Shown here: positions 49,301-64,000 of the stretch, one piece after another
How positions within the stretch are numbered: position 1 is the stretch's first letter
How the letters are laid out: each line of letters begins with the position of its first letter
From: Owenia fusiformis
Taxonomy: Eukaryota > Annelida > Polychaeta > Sabellida > Oweniidae
Direction of reading: 5' to 3'
Length of the DNA: 64,000 bases
Assembly: GCA_903813345.2 (NCBI GenBank)
Contig: CAIIXF020000001.1
Coordinates: 56,809,885-56,873,884, forward strand
Program-made: the position numbers and the translations under genes
The notes under the pieces: model-generated
The model's database searches: none
The model's input: only the letters and a program-made list of their open reading frames with translations
Told to the model about the DNA's origin: nothing

Positions 49301-52300
49301 TATTGATATCAGTGTAAAAGAGCTTAACCCAACGGATTAACTCATCGCCAAAATTAAAGTACCGCAACGCAAAATCAATAAAACTCCATTCGATACTGTC
49401 ATATGCTTTTTCAAAGTCAATTAAAGAAATAATGCCTGGTATTTTCCTTTCTCTAGTATATACTAGTAAATCCTCCATAAATCGAATGTTTTCGCCAATC
49501 AGTCTTCCTTTTACAAAGGCAGTCTGATCGGGTTCAATAATCGCGCAGAGAACCGCTTCAATTCTCTTACTAACCACTTTAGAAACAATTTTATAATCTA
49601 TATTTAACAATGAAATTGGACGCCAGTTTTTAAGCAGAGATAAATCCTTTCCCGATTTTTCAATCAAAGATATTACGCCCTGCCTTTGACTAACAGATAA
49701 GAGTCCAACTCTAAGTGAGAGGTTAAAACTGTCAACAACACCTTTAGAAATGTCGTTCCAAAATGCTTTATACCATTCGGCCGAAAGGCCATCACTCCCC
49801 GGTGTTTTGTTCGACTTAAACGTTGAGAGAACTTTAAAACAGTTCTTGCAGGTTACCTCCAGTGCAAAGATGTAAAACATACAGTATTAGCAGTAAAGGA
49901 AATGTCAAGCACAGCCCTTAGTGAAAATGTGTATCATTTTACATTACTTAACCCCTTGAATACCAAATAACTTTCACTTTTTGCTAGTTTTTGTCATATT
50001 ACACTATTTTAATATCTAAATGCAATATTTCACTTGATCATGTTGGTGAGCTTTGAACAATTTTGTAAATTTCAATACATACACTAGGCTAATTGGTGGT
50101 GTAACAAAGACAAAATTTGGAAAAAATACAGCAAAGGAGCACGTGGGTTATCGCAAACAATTTTAGAAGGTTATATCTTGGATTATGACTATTTTCTGAC
50201 AATGAAGACAAGTTTATCTTTTAGATCAATTCATTATCTCAAAGAAAATTATGTACAGTAATAATAAATTCAAACAAACTCGGAGATATTTAACTAGCAA
50301 TTAACCCTTCATCACACTTTTTGACCCCATTTTGAAGATGTTGACCCCATTTTCACCAAAAATGCAATCATTTTTTACAATGTTTAATGCATTACTATTC
50401 TTTATGATGTATCAAATAGTTCTTGAAAGAAAATCTTAATTGCATTAAGATAAGTGTTCCCCATGTTATTTCTCCATTGAAAAATCTCATGCTATCCATT
50501 GGTTTCAGTTCACTCTGGTCATCCAAATTGTATATCTTTAAAGTCCCTGGAGCAATCAAATTTTCCTTTTAGGAAATCGAACATGTCTCAAAGCACATTC
50601 TAATTATGCATTCAACAATATAATAATAGGTTGCATTTTTGGTGAAAATTAGGTTAACATTTTTGAAAAAGTATGTTGATTGATCCATTGCCCCTTCAAT
50701 ATCACTTAGGTCTGATTAACTAAATTATCATTATATATACTTTTCTTGAAGATAATGAATGGATCTAAAAGATACACCCATGTTCATGATCAGAAAATAT
50801 TCATAATTCAAGTTAGAATCGTTTGAAATTGTTTGCGATAACCTATGTGCTCCTTTACAGAGATACTAAATGTATAATAACATGAAAAAATAAATTTGAT
50901 ATTTATTGGCAAAATGAATATCCGGAGGATATCGTTACGATATACTCCGGGCGGAGGATATCGTGACGATATCCTCCGGAAAACCCAATATATGGAGGAT
51001 ATTGTGACGATATACTCCGCTAGTTGATTTCCCGCCAAAGTGACTCTATTTGGCATGAAATTCATTTTACAATGATATTATACATTCAGTACACTCCTTG
51101 TAAGTGTAGGATAATAAGAACATCCTATGATTTTTTTCAGAATATCATTTTAATCTACTCGGTGATATTGATATATGCACTCGTTCGCTTCGCTCTCTCG
51201 TGCAGATATCAATATCACCTCGTAGATAAAAATGATATTCCTCAAAATTATAGGATATCCTAAAATTATGTGAGTATGTGACCATAAACATCACTCAGGG
51301 TATTCAAAATGTTTAGCATACTATACATGCTCTAATAATACATTAACTGTAGTACATAATACACCACAATCTAACCCATAAAGAGAATTACCTCCAATAT
51401 AGTCTGAGTTCATTTTGCCATTCCTGATATCATATCTGCGCACTTTATTATCTGCTGAACCTGTCAGAATCTCATAGTCAGAGACTTGTATTGAAGTGAC
51501 ACTGTCCTTTGCTTCATCAAGGACCTAAAACACATGAAGGGATACTGTATAAAGCTATGCAGTGTGCACTGTATTCTGGTATAAGTGCAATACAATGATT
51601 TAACATGTGCAAAAGGGTTCTCAACTTAATGGACAAAATTTAGGAACTGACTTTTGGAAAGTAATATTACTTACAATGATATAGTACAGTACATACATAT
51701 TCATGAACTAACAGGGTAAAGAAAAAGACTCAGTTCGCCTTATCATACAGACATACACCCTGTAATTAGAGTAGTGAATTGGCACAACAAAAATGGTCGA
51801 AGCAAATATTATTGAGTTTACTCATCACATTTTTCACATTTAATGAAACCAAATATTTACCTGAACTGGGTCCATATTTCTACTTCTACAGTCCCAGATT
51901 CTCACTGAACTATCTAATGATCCTGATAACAATAGCGTTGACTCTTCATTGAACTTAACACAATTTACAGTCCCTGCATGCCCCCTATACTTTCTTAGAA
52001 TACGTCCTGACGCAACGTCATACAATACCACTGTCTTATCCATTCCACATGAGCAAAGCTGGGAATTATCACACGATCCCTGTGCATCTAGTACTTCATA
52101 GCCATGGCCACTGTAGGTTTTTAAGTGGGCCCCAGTTTTAAGACTCCATAATTTAACAGATTTGTCACTGCCACAAGTGATACAGTAATTGCCATCAGCT
52201 AAAATACATCAAAAATACATGTACAATAATGTGTACTGTACACTTCATGTAACAGTAGGTAGGACAGGCTGAGACTCGGAATCATACATTGTAGTATGCA

Positions 52301-53910
52301 ACTGAAAATGCATGTAAACTATAGGTTTCATACAATGTCCTTGCCTTGCATGTATGGTACATTCAAGCATTGTGTATACGCATCTGGCTTACTCAAGTCT
52401 AAATAAAACAAACTTGGGTAGAGATCGCTAGTAGTATGGACCTACCATGTACTCTTGAAAACTTAATGGTAAGTCATGGTCTAAGAATATTTGGAAGGAG
52501 TGAACTTACAGAAGGTACATGTAACCCATGGACAATACAGTTACTGTATAAGTTGATGTCCTTTCTTTATAATCATTGACCCAATTGAAATGAGGGCTCC
52601 CCAAGGGGTATGTGACAAGGTGACCTAGCCTGTAAAAATGTGACTAAATGCAACTTTTGGGTATTTAAAAATGAACAAATGTGACAAAGAAAAGCTTGCA
52701 AGTGACAATTTTGTACATTGATCTGAATGACATGGGTTTTGAATGTGTCAAAAATAGACAATTCGTTCTAATGTACAGTGATTTTTTTTATTCTGGGAAT
52801 CAGTTCATATGGTTGAAATAACGAAAGAATGTGATGTAACCACGTGTCTACTTACCGGCTTGTTCTATGTCATCCATCGGACTAGGTTACATCGTGGAAC
52901 GCAGCCAAACACGACACTGAAGGCAACAGCATATCTATCTTGATCTTAGCCGAATTTTTCGAAATTTAGATCGTCCATTTTGCAAGCTCACGTGACTGAC
53001 ACGTGACACATGTCTGATCACGTGACTAGTTACTGTATCGATCATGTGACTTAATCACGTGTCAATGAGGTGTCACCCAACCATGTCTTCAAGGAAAACG
53101 GAAGTAAATATTTTGGAAAATGTTTTCCGAGCATTTGCTACTGATTATAGAAGGTCCAATAACGAACGAAACTGCTAAATTGTATTTCGTGCCTAACAGG
53201 CGCAGTACGCAATGAAAGAAACTGCTAAATTGTATTTTTAGTCTGCTTATTGATCTATTGATTCATAAAGACCTGAAATGATGCATTCAAATAAGACCAC
53301 CTCCTAAATGAAAACACTACACCTAAGGTGGTGAAAAAGAACAAACTAAAGTTGAAAGATCGCAACGTTCGCTACTTTGTTCAATTCCGGAAATCTCTCC
53401 AAGGGGCTGCAAATGGGAAATTATTTAGATTTAGATTTTATAACCTCAGAATACTGGCTTCATTGTCATGTTTGGCTGCGTTCCACGATGTAACCTAGTC
53501 CGATGGATGACATAGAACAAGCTGGTAAGTAGACACGTGGTTACATCACATTCTTTCGTTATTTCAACCATATGAACTTATTCCCAGAATAAAAAAAATC
53601 ACTGTAAATGGAAGCAGGTAAAGGAGTGACAAACGACAATTTTAGAATTTAAAAGTGTCTAAATAAAAATGACCTCAATACCCATTTGAGCTCAAATGAC
53701 AAGGACACCATAGTCTATATCATTGCGTTATCTGGTATATACCAGATTTAAGTCTTGTGCATGTTGTTTTGTGTATACCACTTTCACTTTCGATTTAATT
53801 TTAGACATGCACAACTTCCGGTTAGACTTACCATTGAACCGTACAGCTCTTACAGCTCCTTGCTTGCACTCAATTGTATTTACGAGGTCGCTTGGGTATG
53901 TCTTGTTCAT
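46381..53910 (-). CDS. WDR83: WDR83/MORG1 WD40-repeat protein, five exons
   Basis: A WD40 propeller, known in other animals as a MAPK scaffold (MORG1) and a component of catalytic spliceosomes. Exons: 53832-53910, 51861-52198, 51392-51524, 46872-47095, 46381-46542. All phases agree and give 311 residues, against about 315 in human WDR83. Diagnostic stretches: QGAVRAVRFN, DGNYCITCGSDKSVKLW, TYSGHGYEVLDA, RKYRGHAGTVNCVKFNEES, SGSLDSSVRIWDCRSR, LLDKDTGEMLNEFTGHKN and LTYHPEE. The start at 53910 has an in-frame TGA just upstream. Intron 3 holds a 2.5-kb LINE in the same orientation. Intron 1 holds the 137-bp inverted repeat. Head-to-head with MAGOH, 324 bp between start codons. Confidence 0.95.
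47341..49870 (-). mobile_element. 5'-truncated L1/Tx1-type LINE with open ORF2 (reverse transcriptase)
   Basis: The frame 49880-47526 is open for 784 codons. It contains NKTPGSDGLSAEWYKAFW, WRPISLLN, the first catalytic Asp in SLIDFEKAYDS (~155), RGVRQGDPLS and the catalytic YADD (~255-258). A C-terminal zinc knuckle CDFCGQKETIVHRFWEC (C-x2-C-x6-H-x4-C) follows. The amino-terminal endonuclease and start of the RT are absent, as is ORF1. The first Met is probably flanking sequence. A 3' untranslated stretch (47365-47525) ends in a poly-A tail, seen as a T run at 47342-47363. It is inserted in WDR83 intron 3, same strand. The intact frame suggests a fairly recent insertion. I see no clear target-site duplication. 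Confidence 0.92.
49881..50923. other. WDR83 intron 3 remainder
   Basis: AT-rich, stop-dense; no feature supported between the LINE and the GGAGGATATC palindromes. Confidence 0.5.
50924..51018. repeat. Three 25-bp palindromes in a row (GGAGGATATCGTGACGATATCCTCC type)
   Basis: Units at 50924-50948, 50953-50977 and 50994-51018. The middle one is a perfect inverted repeat with 12-base arms around one base. The outer two have one or two changes (TACTCC for TCCTCC, GTTAC, ATTGT). In WDR83 intron 3. Confidence 0.8.
51116..51275. repeat. Long palindrome around a TTCGCTTCGCTC loop
   Basis: Arms of about 70 bp. The left has AGAATATCATTTTAATCTAC then GGTGATATTGATAT; the right has ATATCAATATCACC then GTAGATAAAAATGATATTC, plus outer CATCCTATGATTTT/AAAATTATAGGAT. 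The loop is about 51184-51207. In WDR83 intron 3. Confidence 0.65.
52775..53605. repeat. 137-bp near-perfect inverted repeat carrying ATG plus splice donor
   Basis: Arms 52775-52911 and 53469-53605 are reverse complements with two differences in 137; the spacer is 557 bp. Outward from the spacer each arm reads TTTGGCTGCGTTCCACGATG, TAACCTAGTCCG, then ATGGATGACATAGAACAAGC and a strong GTAAGT donor (minus-strand exon 52856-52877, plus-strand exon 53503-53524; 22 bases each, seven codons MDDIEQA plus one base). An ATG-TAA minimal uORF precedes each ATG. The minus-strand copy would splice in phase to WDR83 exon 2, and the plus-strand copy in phase to MAGOH exon 2. Whether either is transcribed is unknown. 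Confidence 0.85.
52989..53061. promoter_or_regulatory. CACGTG E-box cluster in WDR83 intron 1
   Basis: CACGTG at 52989, 53000, 53019 and 53056, plus one in each inverted-repeat arm (52841 and 53534). Most have TCACGTGAC-type flanks favoured by USF/TFE-family bHLH-zipper factors. Chance expectation for six in 700 bp is about 0.2 at equal base use. Confidence 0.45.
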
Positions 53911-54234
53911 AATTCAACCGTAGGTCGGACATTTATAAGTTATCCAAGCATGTAATTAAAAATACATCGATGTGTTGCCCGTCAGAAAAACGTTTGACCT
54001 ACTTTTATGAATTGATACCTACTTTTATTTATACGATATCTACGTATTTAATATAAAATTATAATAGTATATTCCGTATTTCATAGTTTAAATATTTTCA
54101 TAATTATTAAAATTCAAATACATTGTAATTAATAATTTGTTTTTATTACATTTATATACCTTGTGAATGATAGATTTTGTTTGATAATCGATACTTTCAT
54201 AAGATTTGAATACTAAGGCAGCTCTGTATTCAAA
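53911..54234. promoter_or_regulatory. Putative bidirectional promoter, WDR83 (-) / MAGOH (+)
   Basis: The 324 bp between the two divergent start codons is AT-rich, with in-frame stops upstream of both ATGs and no TATA box I would trust. The spacing is typical of shared housekeeping promoters. The exact transcription starts cannot be read from sequence. Confidence 0.5.
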
Positions 54235-59854
<5,620 letters not shown>

Positions 59855-60260
59855 ACATGGAGCATAACAACAGAGACATACAGTCAAACAATATGGGTAT
59901 AGAAAAAATGACATAAAGTCAGTACAATCTGTGTACAGAAGAGAAGACAGTTTTGTGTTCAAGTCTGCCTCGTCAAGATCACATAAAAGTCAGTTGGACA
60001 ACCATGGATATATTCACGGACATTAACTTTATTGAATTATTTGACATGGATCTTTTCTACTTCTGAGATGTTATATAATCATTGATAGGAGCTTCTGTTG
60101 ATACATCTTGATATTTGGTTTTCTTGTATAAAGAAATGATGTTCATTTAAATATGATACAGTAGACTTTTATAAAGAACTCTGTTGTTATCATGTACACT
60201 AATGCGTTTTTATTTCTTGTATATACATGTATACTTGTAATTTCTGGAGATGATATGAAC

Positions 60261-60266
60261 AATAAA
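60261..60266 (+). terminator. MAGOH polyadenylation signal (AATAAA)
   Basis: Canonical AATAAA 407 bases after the MAGOH stop; first good match downstream. Cleavage would follow 10-30 bases later. Confidence 0.5.
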
Positions 60267-60289
60267 CATTTTATAAGATACTCAAAAAC

Positions 60290-61058
60290 TTGCTTTCTAG
60301 CAAATTGTAGAGCAAATTTTCACAACATTTGCCTAAATCCTAAGAATATTCCTGAACGTTCTCTCATTAATATTTTTAAAACAGGTTTTTCTTTCACTGT
60401 AACCTTTAGACAGAAAATATAGAATGCTTGTGGTTAGTTTGAGTATACTTAGCAATAGACCATAAAGTGTACCAAAGAAGTTTTATGAAGCAAAATAGTG
60501 ATAAAGCAAATAGAGATCAGGGTAATTATAAAAATGGGTGAAAACTTAAAATTACTTTTTAATATTACTGATGATATTAATGATTAGATTGAAGTAAAAT
60601 TGTTTTGGGGAGTATTGTTTTCGTTGAGCCACTGTCTGCATCAAGGCAAGACCATGCGCAAGGTAATTTGTTCTTTAGATTTAGATTAATTACCTGGATA
60701 GCAACGGCTGTACTACCAAGCAAGAAAACAAAACCTCTCTACTGAATTTGCATTTTTGTACTTTTTATAAGTTATAGGATATAATAACGATCTTAAATTG
60801 AAAACCAAATTTGAAATAGTGAAAAACTAGAAAATATCGAAATCAACCCTTACCCTCCGCCATTTTGAGAAAATATAACGCCTTTCATTACTTCGGTAAT
60901 CCAGAACATCGCTAAAAAAACTGAGAACCATTGCTTTTCAAGAGAAACCCCCACTTAAAAGTTGCAATTTACTTATTCAGAAGTATTGTCCAAGACCACC
61001 ATAAACAAAGAAAAATATACATGGAAATAGTTGCTGTTGTAATTGTAACATATGTAAC
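60290..61058. other. No gene seen
   Basis: AT-rich spacer between the MAGOH 3' end and the 50-bp satellite; stop-dense on both strands. Confidence 0.5.
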
Positions 61059-61859
61059 ATTTATGAGAAAAGTATAACCCAGCCATGTCCCGTATGCATG
61101 TACGACTAACATTTGAGAAAAGTATAACCCAGCCATTTCCCGTATGCATGTACGACTAACATTTGAGAAAAGTATAACCCAGCCATTTCCCGTATGCATG
61201 TACGACTAACATTTGAAAAAAGTATAACCCAGCCATGTCCCGTATGCATGTACGACTAACATTTGAGAAAAGTATAACCCAGCCATGTCCCGTATGCATG
61301 TACGACTAACATTTGAGAAAAGTATAACCCAGCCATTTCCCGTATGCATGTACGACTAACATTTGAGAAAAGTATAACCCAGCCATGTCCCGTATGCATG
61401 TACGACTAACATTTGAGAAAAGTATAACCCAGCCATGTCCCGTATGCATGTACGACTAACATTTGAGAAAAGTATAACCCAGCCATTTCCCGTATGTATG
61501 TACGACTAACATTTGAGAAGAGTATAACCCAGCCATGTCCCGTATGCATGTACGACTAACATTTGAGAAAAGTATAACCCAGCCATGTCCCGTATGCATG
61601 TACGACTAACATTTGAGAAAAGTATAACCCAGCCATTTCCCGTATGCATGTACGACTAACATTTGAGAAAAGTATAACCCAGCCATTTCCCGTATGCATG
61701 TACGACTAACATTTGAGAAAAGTATAACCCAGCCATGTCCCGTATGCATGTACGACTAACATTTGAGAAAGTATAACCCAGCCATGTCCCGTATGCATGT
61801 ACGACTAACATTTGAGAAAAGTATAACCCAGCCATTTCCCGTATGCATGTACGACTAAC
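61059..61859. repeat. 50-bp satellite, 16 copies
   Basis: Unit ATTTGAGAAAAGTATAACCC, AGCCATGTCC, CGTATGCATG, TACGACTAAC. Copies start at 61059, 61111 and then every 50 bp to 61761 (49 bp), then 61810. A single G/T site (CCATGTCCC/CCATTTCCC) alternates irregularly. Each unit has a CGTA-TGCATG-TACG near-palindrome. ATTTATGAGAAAA brackets both ends of the array. Confidence 0.95.
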
Positions 61860-62170
61860 ATTTATGAGAAAACTTTACATCAGTTCGTGTAGTATCACCA
61901 GGCAGCAAAAGCAAACGATATCTCAATAAAACGCGATTTTGCAAATTCGCTTTTTAATTTGTTTCAATCTGAAGAAATAATATTCCATATATGAATTGAT
62001 ATGTGGACAATGTTTCAGCAGTCTTAAAAAAATTGAAATCTAATATTTTTCTGTCCCTAGTCCTAATATTGATAGTGAAACAACAGAAATATGTAATGAG
62101 TATCAGAATGACGAATCATTTAGCGACTGATAAATCGTAGAACACGGACTTCATTGAATTCTACTGTTGA

Positions 62171-62663
62171 CACAGGCTGGTATCGAAAGACTTTTCCGCT
62201 AATATATTGATGTATTGGGTCTTTTTAGTATTTTATAAAAAAAAAGTTTAATTTTTTGTCCGCTGTGACGGAGCAGTTGTAAATGTGAACTGTGAAACCG
62301 CTCAGCCACAGCGGACAAAAAAATTTCTTATGAAAAAATTAAAAAGACGCAATACATCCAGATCTCATACAATCAGAGTTATGCTGAAAAAAATAAATAA
62401 ATATCATCGTGTCACTATGTGTCGTGTCATCAATCATGCCATTAAAAAGTTAAAAAGAAATGGTGCATTTCAGAATATGATACTCTGGCACCGTTCTCAA
62501 TAGCTTTTCCTCAAATGATATATCCATTGCATGGAGTAAGTAATTTTCTTTGATATAACGAAATATAACGATTTAAAAATAAATTGTGAAGTATTCTTAG
62601 AAAGTTTTTATGAAAAATAGCATGCTCCGTCACAACGGACAAATCTTCCGATACCAGCCTGTG
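62171..62663. mobile_element. 493-bp TIR element with 5-bp target duplication
   Basis: 23-base ends CACAGGCTGGTATCG(A/G)AAGA(C/T)TT match with two differences. GTTGA directly flanks both sides (62166-62170 and 62664-62668). The motif TGTCCGCTGTGACGGAGCA occurs near 62260, inverted near 62305-62320 (GCCACAGCGGACA) and near 62628-62641, like subterminal transposase sites. The 72-codon frame inside (62285-62503) is basic and featureless; not called a gene. Confidence 0.7.
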
Positions 62664-62737
62664 GTTGAGTTCTACTGTATGCAATACATACACATTGGCT
62701 GTACACATATCTCTATTTCTGCTTCTCCAAACTACAT

Positions 62738-63472
62738 TTACAATCTGTCTATGTACTCCATCAACATCGCCATAACAATGGCAAGAGAAGAGTGCCATAA
62801 TGTTTTCAGGCACGATCCAGTGTTTACCCCTGTCCTAATGTTTGGGTTGCCAGTTGTAGGATCGAACTTCATCACCATACAGTAACCCTTGTCTTCATAG
62901 TAGAACGACTGTCCCCACATGTTATTACATAGTCCCCTACCGTCCCTGTACATGTCCTGGTATGTTCTACATATTGTATTGTTGGGACATTTGTAAACCT
63001 CGTCTATGTAATGGAAGTCACTCTGCCAGTTGCTAACGCACGTACGGTCATACATGCAGGCATCGAACCACTGGTTGCAGTAGTCGGCGCATATCGGAAC
63101 CTTATGGGCCATACGTTTTTTGTCGGGGTCTGGGTGCTGGTACTTTATCAACTCTGGCTCACATTGGTAGAAACATTCTTCGTCTTTGATAAACTGTTCG
63201 CATGGCTGAGAAATCGGCCCACAATGATCCCAGTGAAAATTGTAGATATTTACAGACTTGTTGGCTCTCAACTCCTGCGTAAACTCTGCAGTGCAACATG
63301 ATTTATTCTTCCACGAGAAGCATTCGTTGTAATCCGGTCCCTCTGGGGACGGGCTGGTCTTATGAAATGGTCCCTCTAGGCATCGTTCTCCGCCATGATC
63401 ATCAGATTCGCCGTGAGAGTGAACGTTGTGGATGAACGCAATCATTACGAAAATGGAAGCTTTGAAGAGCAT
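62738..63472 (-). CDS. Folate-receptor-family protein, single exon
   Basis: 244 residues, against about 255 for vertebrate folate receptors. A signal peptide (MLFKASIFVMIAFIHNVHS) leads into a Folate_rec domain of about 190 residues with about 17 cysteines. Recognisable stretches: NKSCCTAEFTQEL, YNFHWDHCGPISQPCEQFI, CFYQCEPEL, VPICADYCNQWFDACM, TCVSNWQ and KGYCMVMKFDPTTGNPN. Three N-glycosylation motifs (NKS twice, NNT). The C-terminus has a hydrophobic stretch TLWHSSLAIVMAMLM with almost no cytoplasmic tail, consistent with a GPI-anchor signal. It probably binds a folate or riboflavin-like ligand at the cell surface; ligand not provable. Vertebrate orthologues have introns in the coding region, so the uninterrupted frame may be lineage-specific or a retrocopy. 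Confidence 0.9.
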   Translation of the reverse strand: MLFKASIFVMIAFIHNVHSHGESDDHGGERCLEGPFHKTSPSPEGPDYNECFSWKNKSCCTAEFTQELRANKSVNIYNFHWDHCGPISQPCEQFIKDEECFYQCEPELIKYQHPDPDKKRMAHKVPICADYCNQWFDACMYDRTCVSNWQSDFHYIDEVYKCPNNTICRTYQDMYRDGRGLCNNMWGQSFYYEDKGYCMVMKFDPTTGNPNIRTGVNTGSCLKTLWHSSLAIVMAMLMEYIDRL

Positions 63473-64000
63473 TTTGACAGTAATATCCTTGTGGTTTAAC
63501 GTGTATGGCGAAAATGCCTCTTAATTCATGTGTATGTTGATGTACCTTTATTCAAATACTTTATGTAAAATGAACATATAAAATGGGCCAAATGGGGTCC
63601 AATTGTCAAAGTCCTTGCTGTTTAGTGAATGTAACTTGATACACTATGGCCTCTTACTTGTTTTTGTGGTTTAACAGGTATCTTGAACAAAATTAACAAG
63701 TGCATAAACTTGGTATGTTTATCAGAATATAAAGAATGTATTGTACTAGTTTACCCGACTATAACCTAAAACTCGTGATGTTAAACCATGCTTCAAACTG
63801 CACAAAGAATTCCACATTAATTAAACACTACGATTTATGAACTGAATTCATTCATTTATTCATTTAATACATTAGTTGCAATACATAAAGAAAAACATAT
63901 ATTCTCCATTCAATCTGTTTGTGTCATACTGTCATGAAAATAACTATATTATTTCAATTTTATTTTGGACTCTCAATCGTGGAAGCTTTTCAAGTTTCCC
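63473..64000. other. Upstream flank of the folate-receptor-family gene
   Basis: AT-rich; no exon or clear promoter motif recognised up to the window end. Confidence 0.4.

Noticed and set aside
49855-49890. Target-site duplication of the LINE
   Set aside because: ATGTAAAACATACAG near the 5' junction only loosely resembles ATGTTAAATAACAG next to the poly-A end; not convincing.
52923-52960. Minus-strand GGCTAAGATCAAG resembling the 5' end of U2 snRNA
   Set aside because: Only a 13-base core matches; the branch-point recognition region and downstream stems are absent. A match of this length is not rare in 64 kb.
60969-61199. Minus-strand 76-codon frame
   Set aside because: Translation of the 50-bp satellite.
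61059-61859. CRISPR-like regular spacing
   Set aside because: Whole 50-bp units are repeated with no unique spacers, in an animal genome; it is a satellite.
62285-62503. 72-codon Lys/Arg-rich frame
   Set aside because: Lies within the 493-bp TIR element, whose internal repeats explain the frame; no transposase or other motif.

Overview
The window is animal nuclear DNA: AT-rich, intron-dense and packed with short repeats. It carries a posterior-class Hox gene, a multi-domain cadherin, a class A GPCR, a folate-receptor-family protein, and WDR83 and MAGOH orthologues. The homeodomain resembles ambulacrarian/chordate Hox11/13 types and the intron style is that of an invertebrate deuterostome. 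A hemichordate-like animal is my best guess, but the sequence alone does not prove it.

Layout, left to right. (1) 1-19775, minus strand: the 5' part of a large cadherin gene. I could resolve 19 phase-consistent exons, from a signal-peptide exon (19685-19775) to nine or more EC repeats; the 3' end runs off the window at base 1. Its introns hold many foldback/MITE-type elements. (2) 19776-25477: intergenic, with an iteron-armed foldback element and a TIR element. (3) 25478-26662, plus strand: an intronless GPCR. The C-terminal tail module of this gene is repeated downstream of the stop codon (26672-27597). (4) 27597-38550: gene-poor, with a TIR element, tandem repeats, a LINE remnant and one possible orphan exon. 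(5) 38551-43009, plus strand: a two-exon posterior Hox gene with a cluster of Pumilio-type motifs in its 3' flank. (6) 46381-53910, minus strand: WDR83/MORG1 in five exons, with a 5'-truncated LINE (784-codon open frame) in one intron and a striking 137-bp inverted repeat in intron 1. (7) 54235-59854, plus strand: MAGOH in five exons, divergent from WDR83 across 324 bp. (8) 61059-61859: a 50-bp satellite. (9) 62738-63472, minus strand: a single-exon folate-receptor-family gene.

Functional links: WDR83 (a WD40 protein of spliceosome/MAPK-scaffold context) and MAGOH (exon-junction complex core) both act around pre-mRNA splicing and appear to share a bidirectional promoter. The remaining genes show no obvious pathway link. 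The dominant structural theme is foldback DNA: I count well over a dozen separate inverted-repeat elements. The least expected structures are the GPCR tail array and the inverted-repeat cassette in WDR83 intron 1. Each arm of that cassette carries an ATG plus splice donor that is phase-compatible with a neighbouring second exon.
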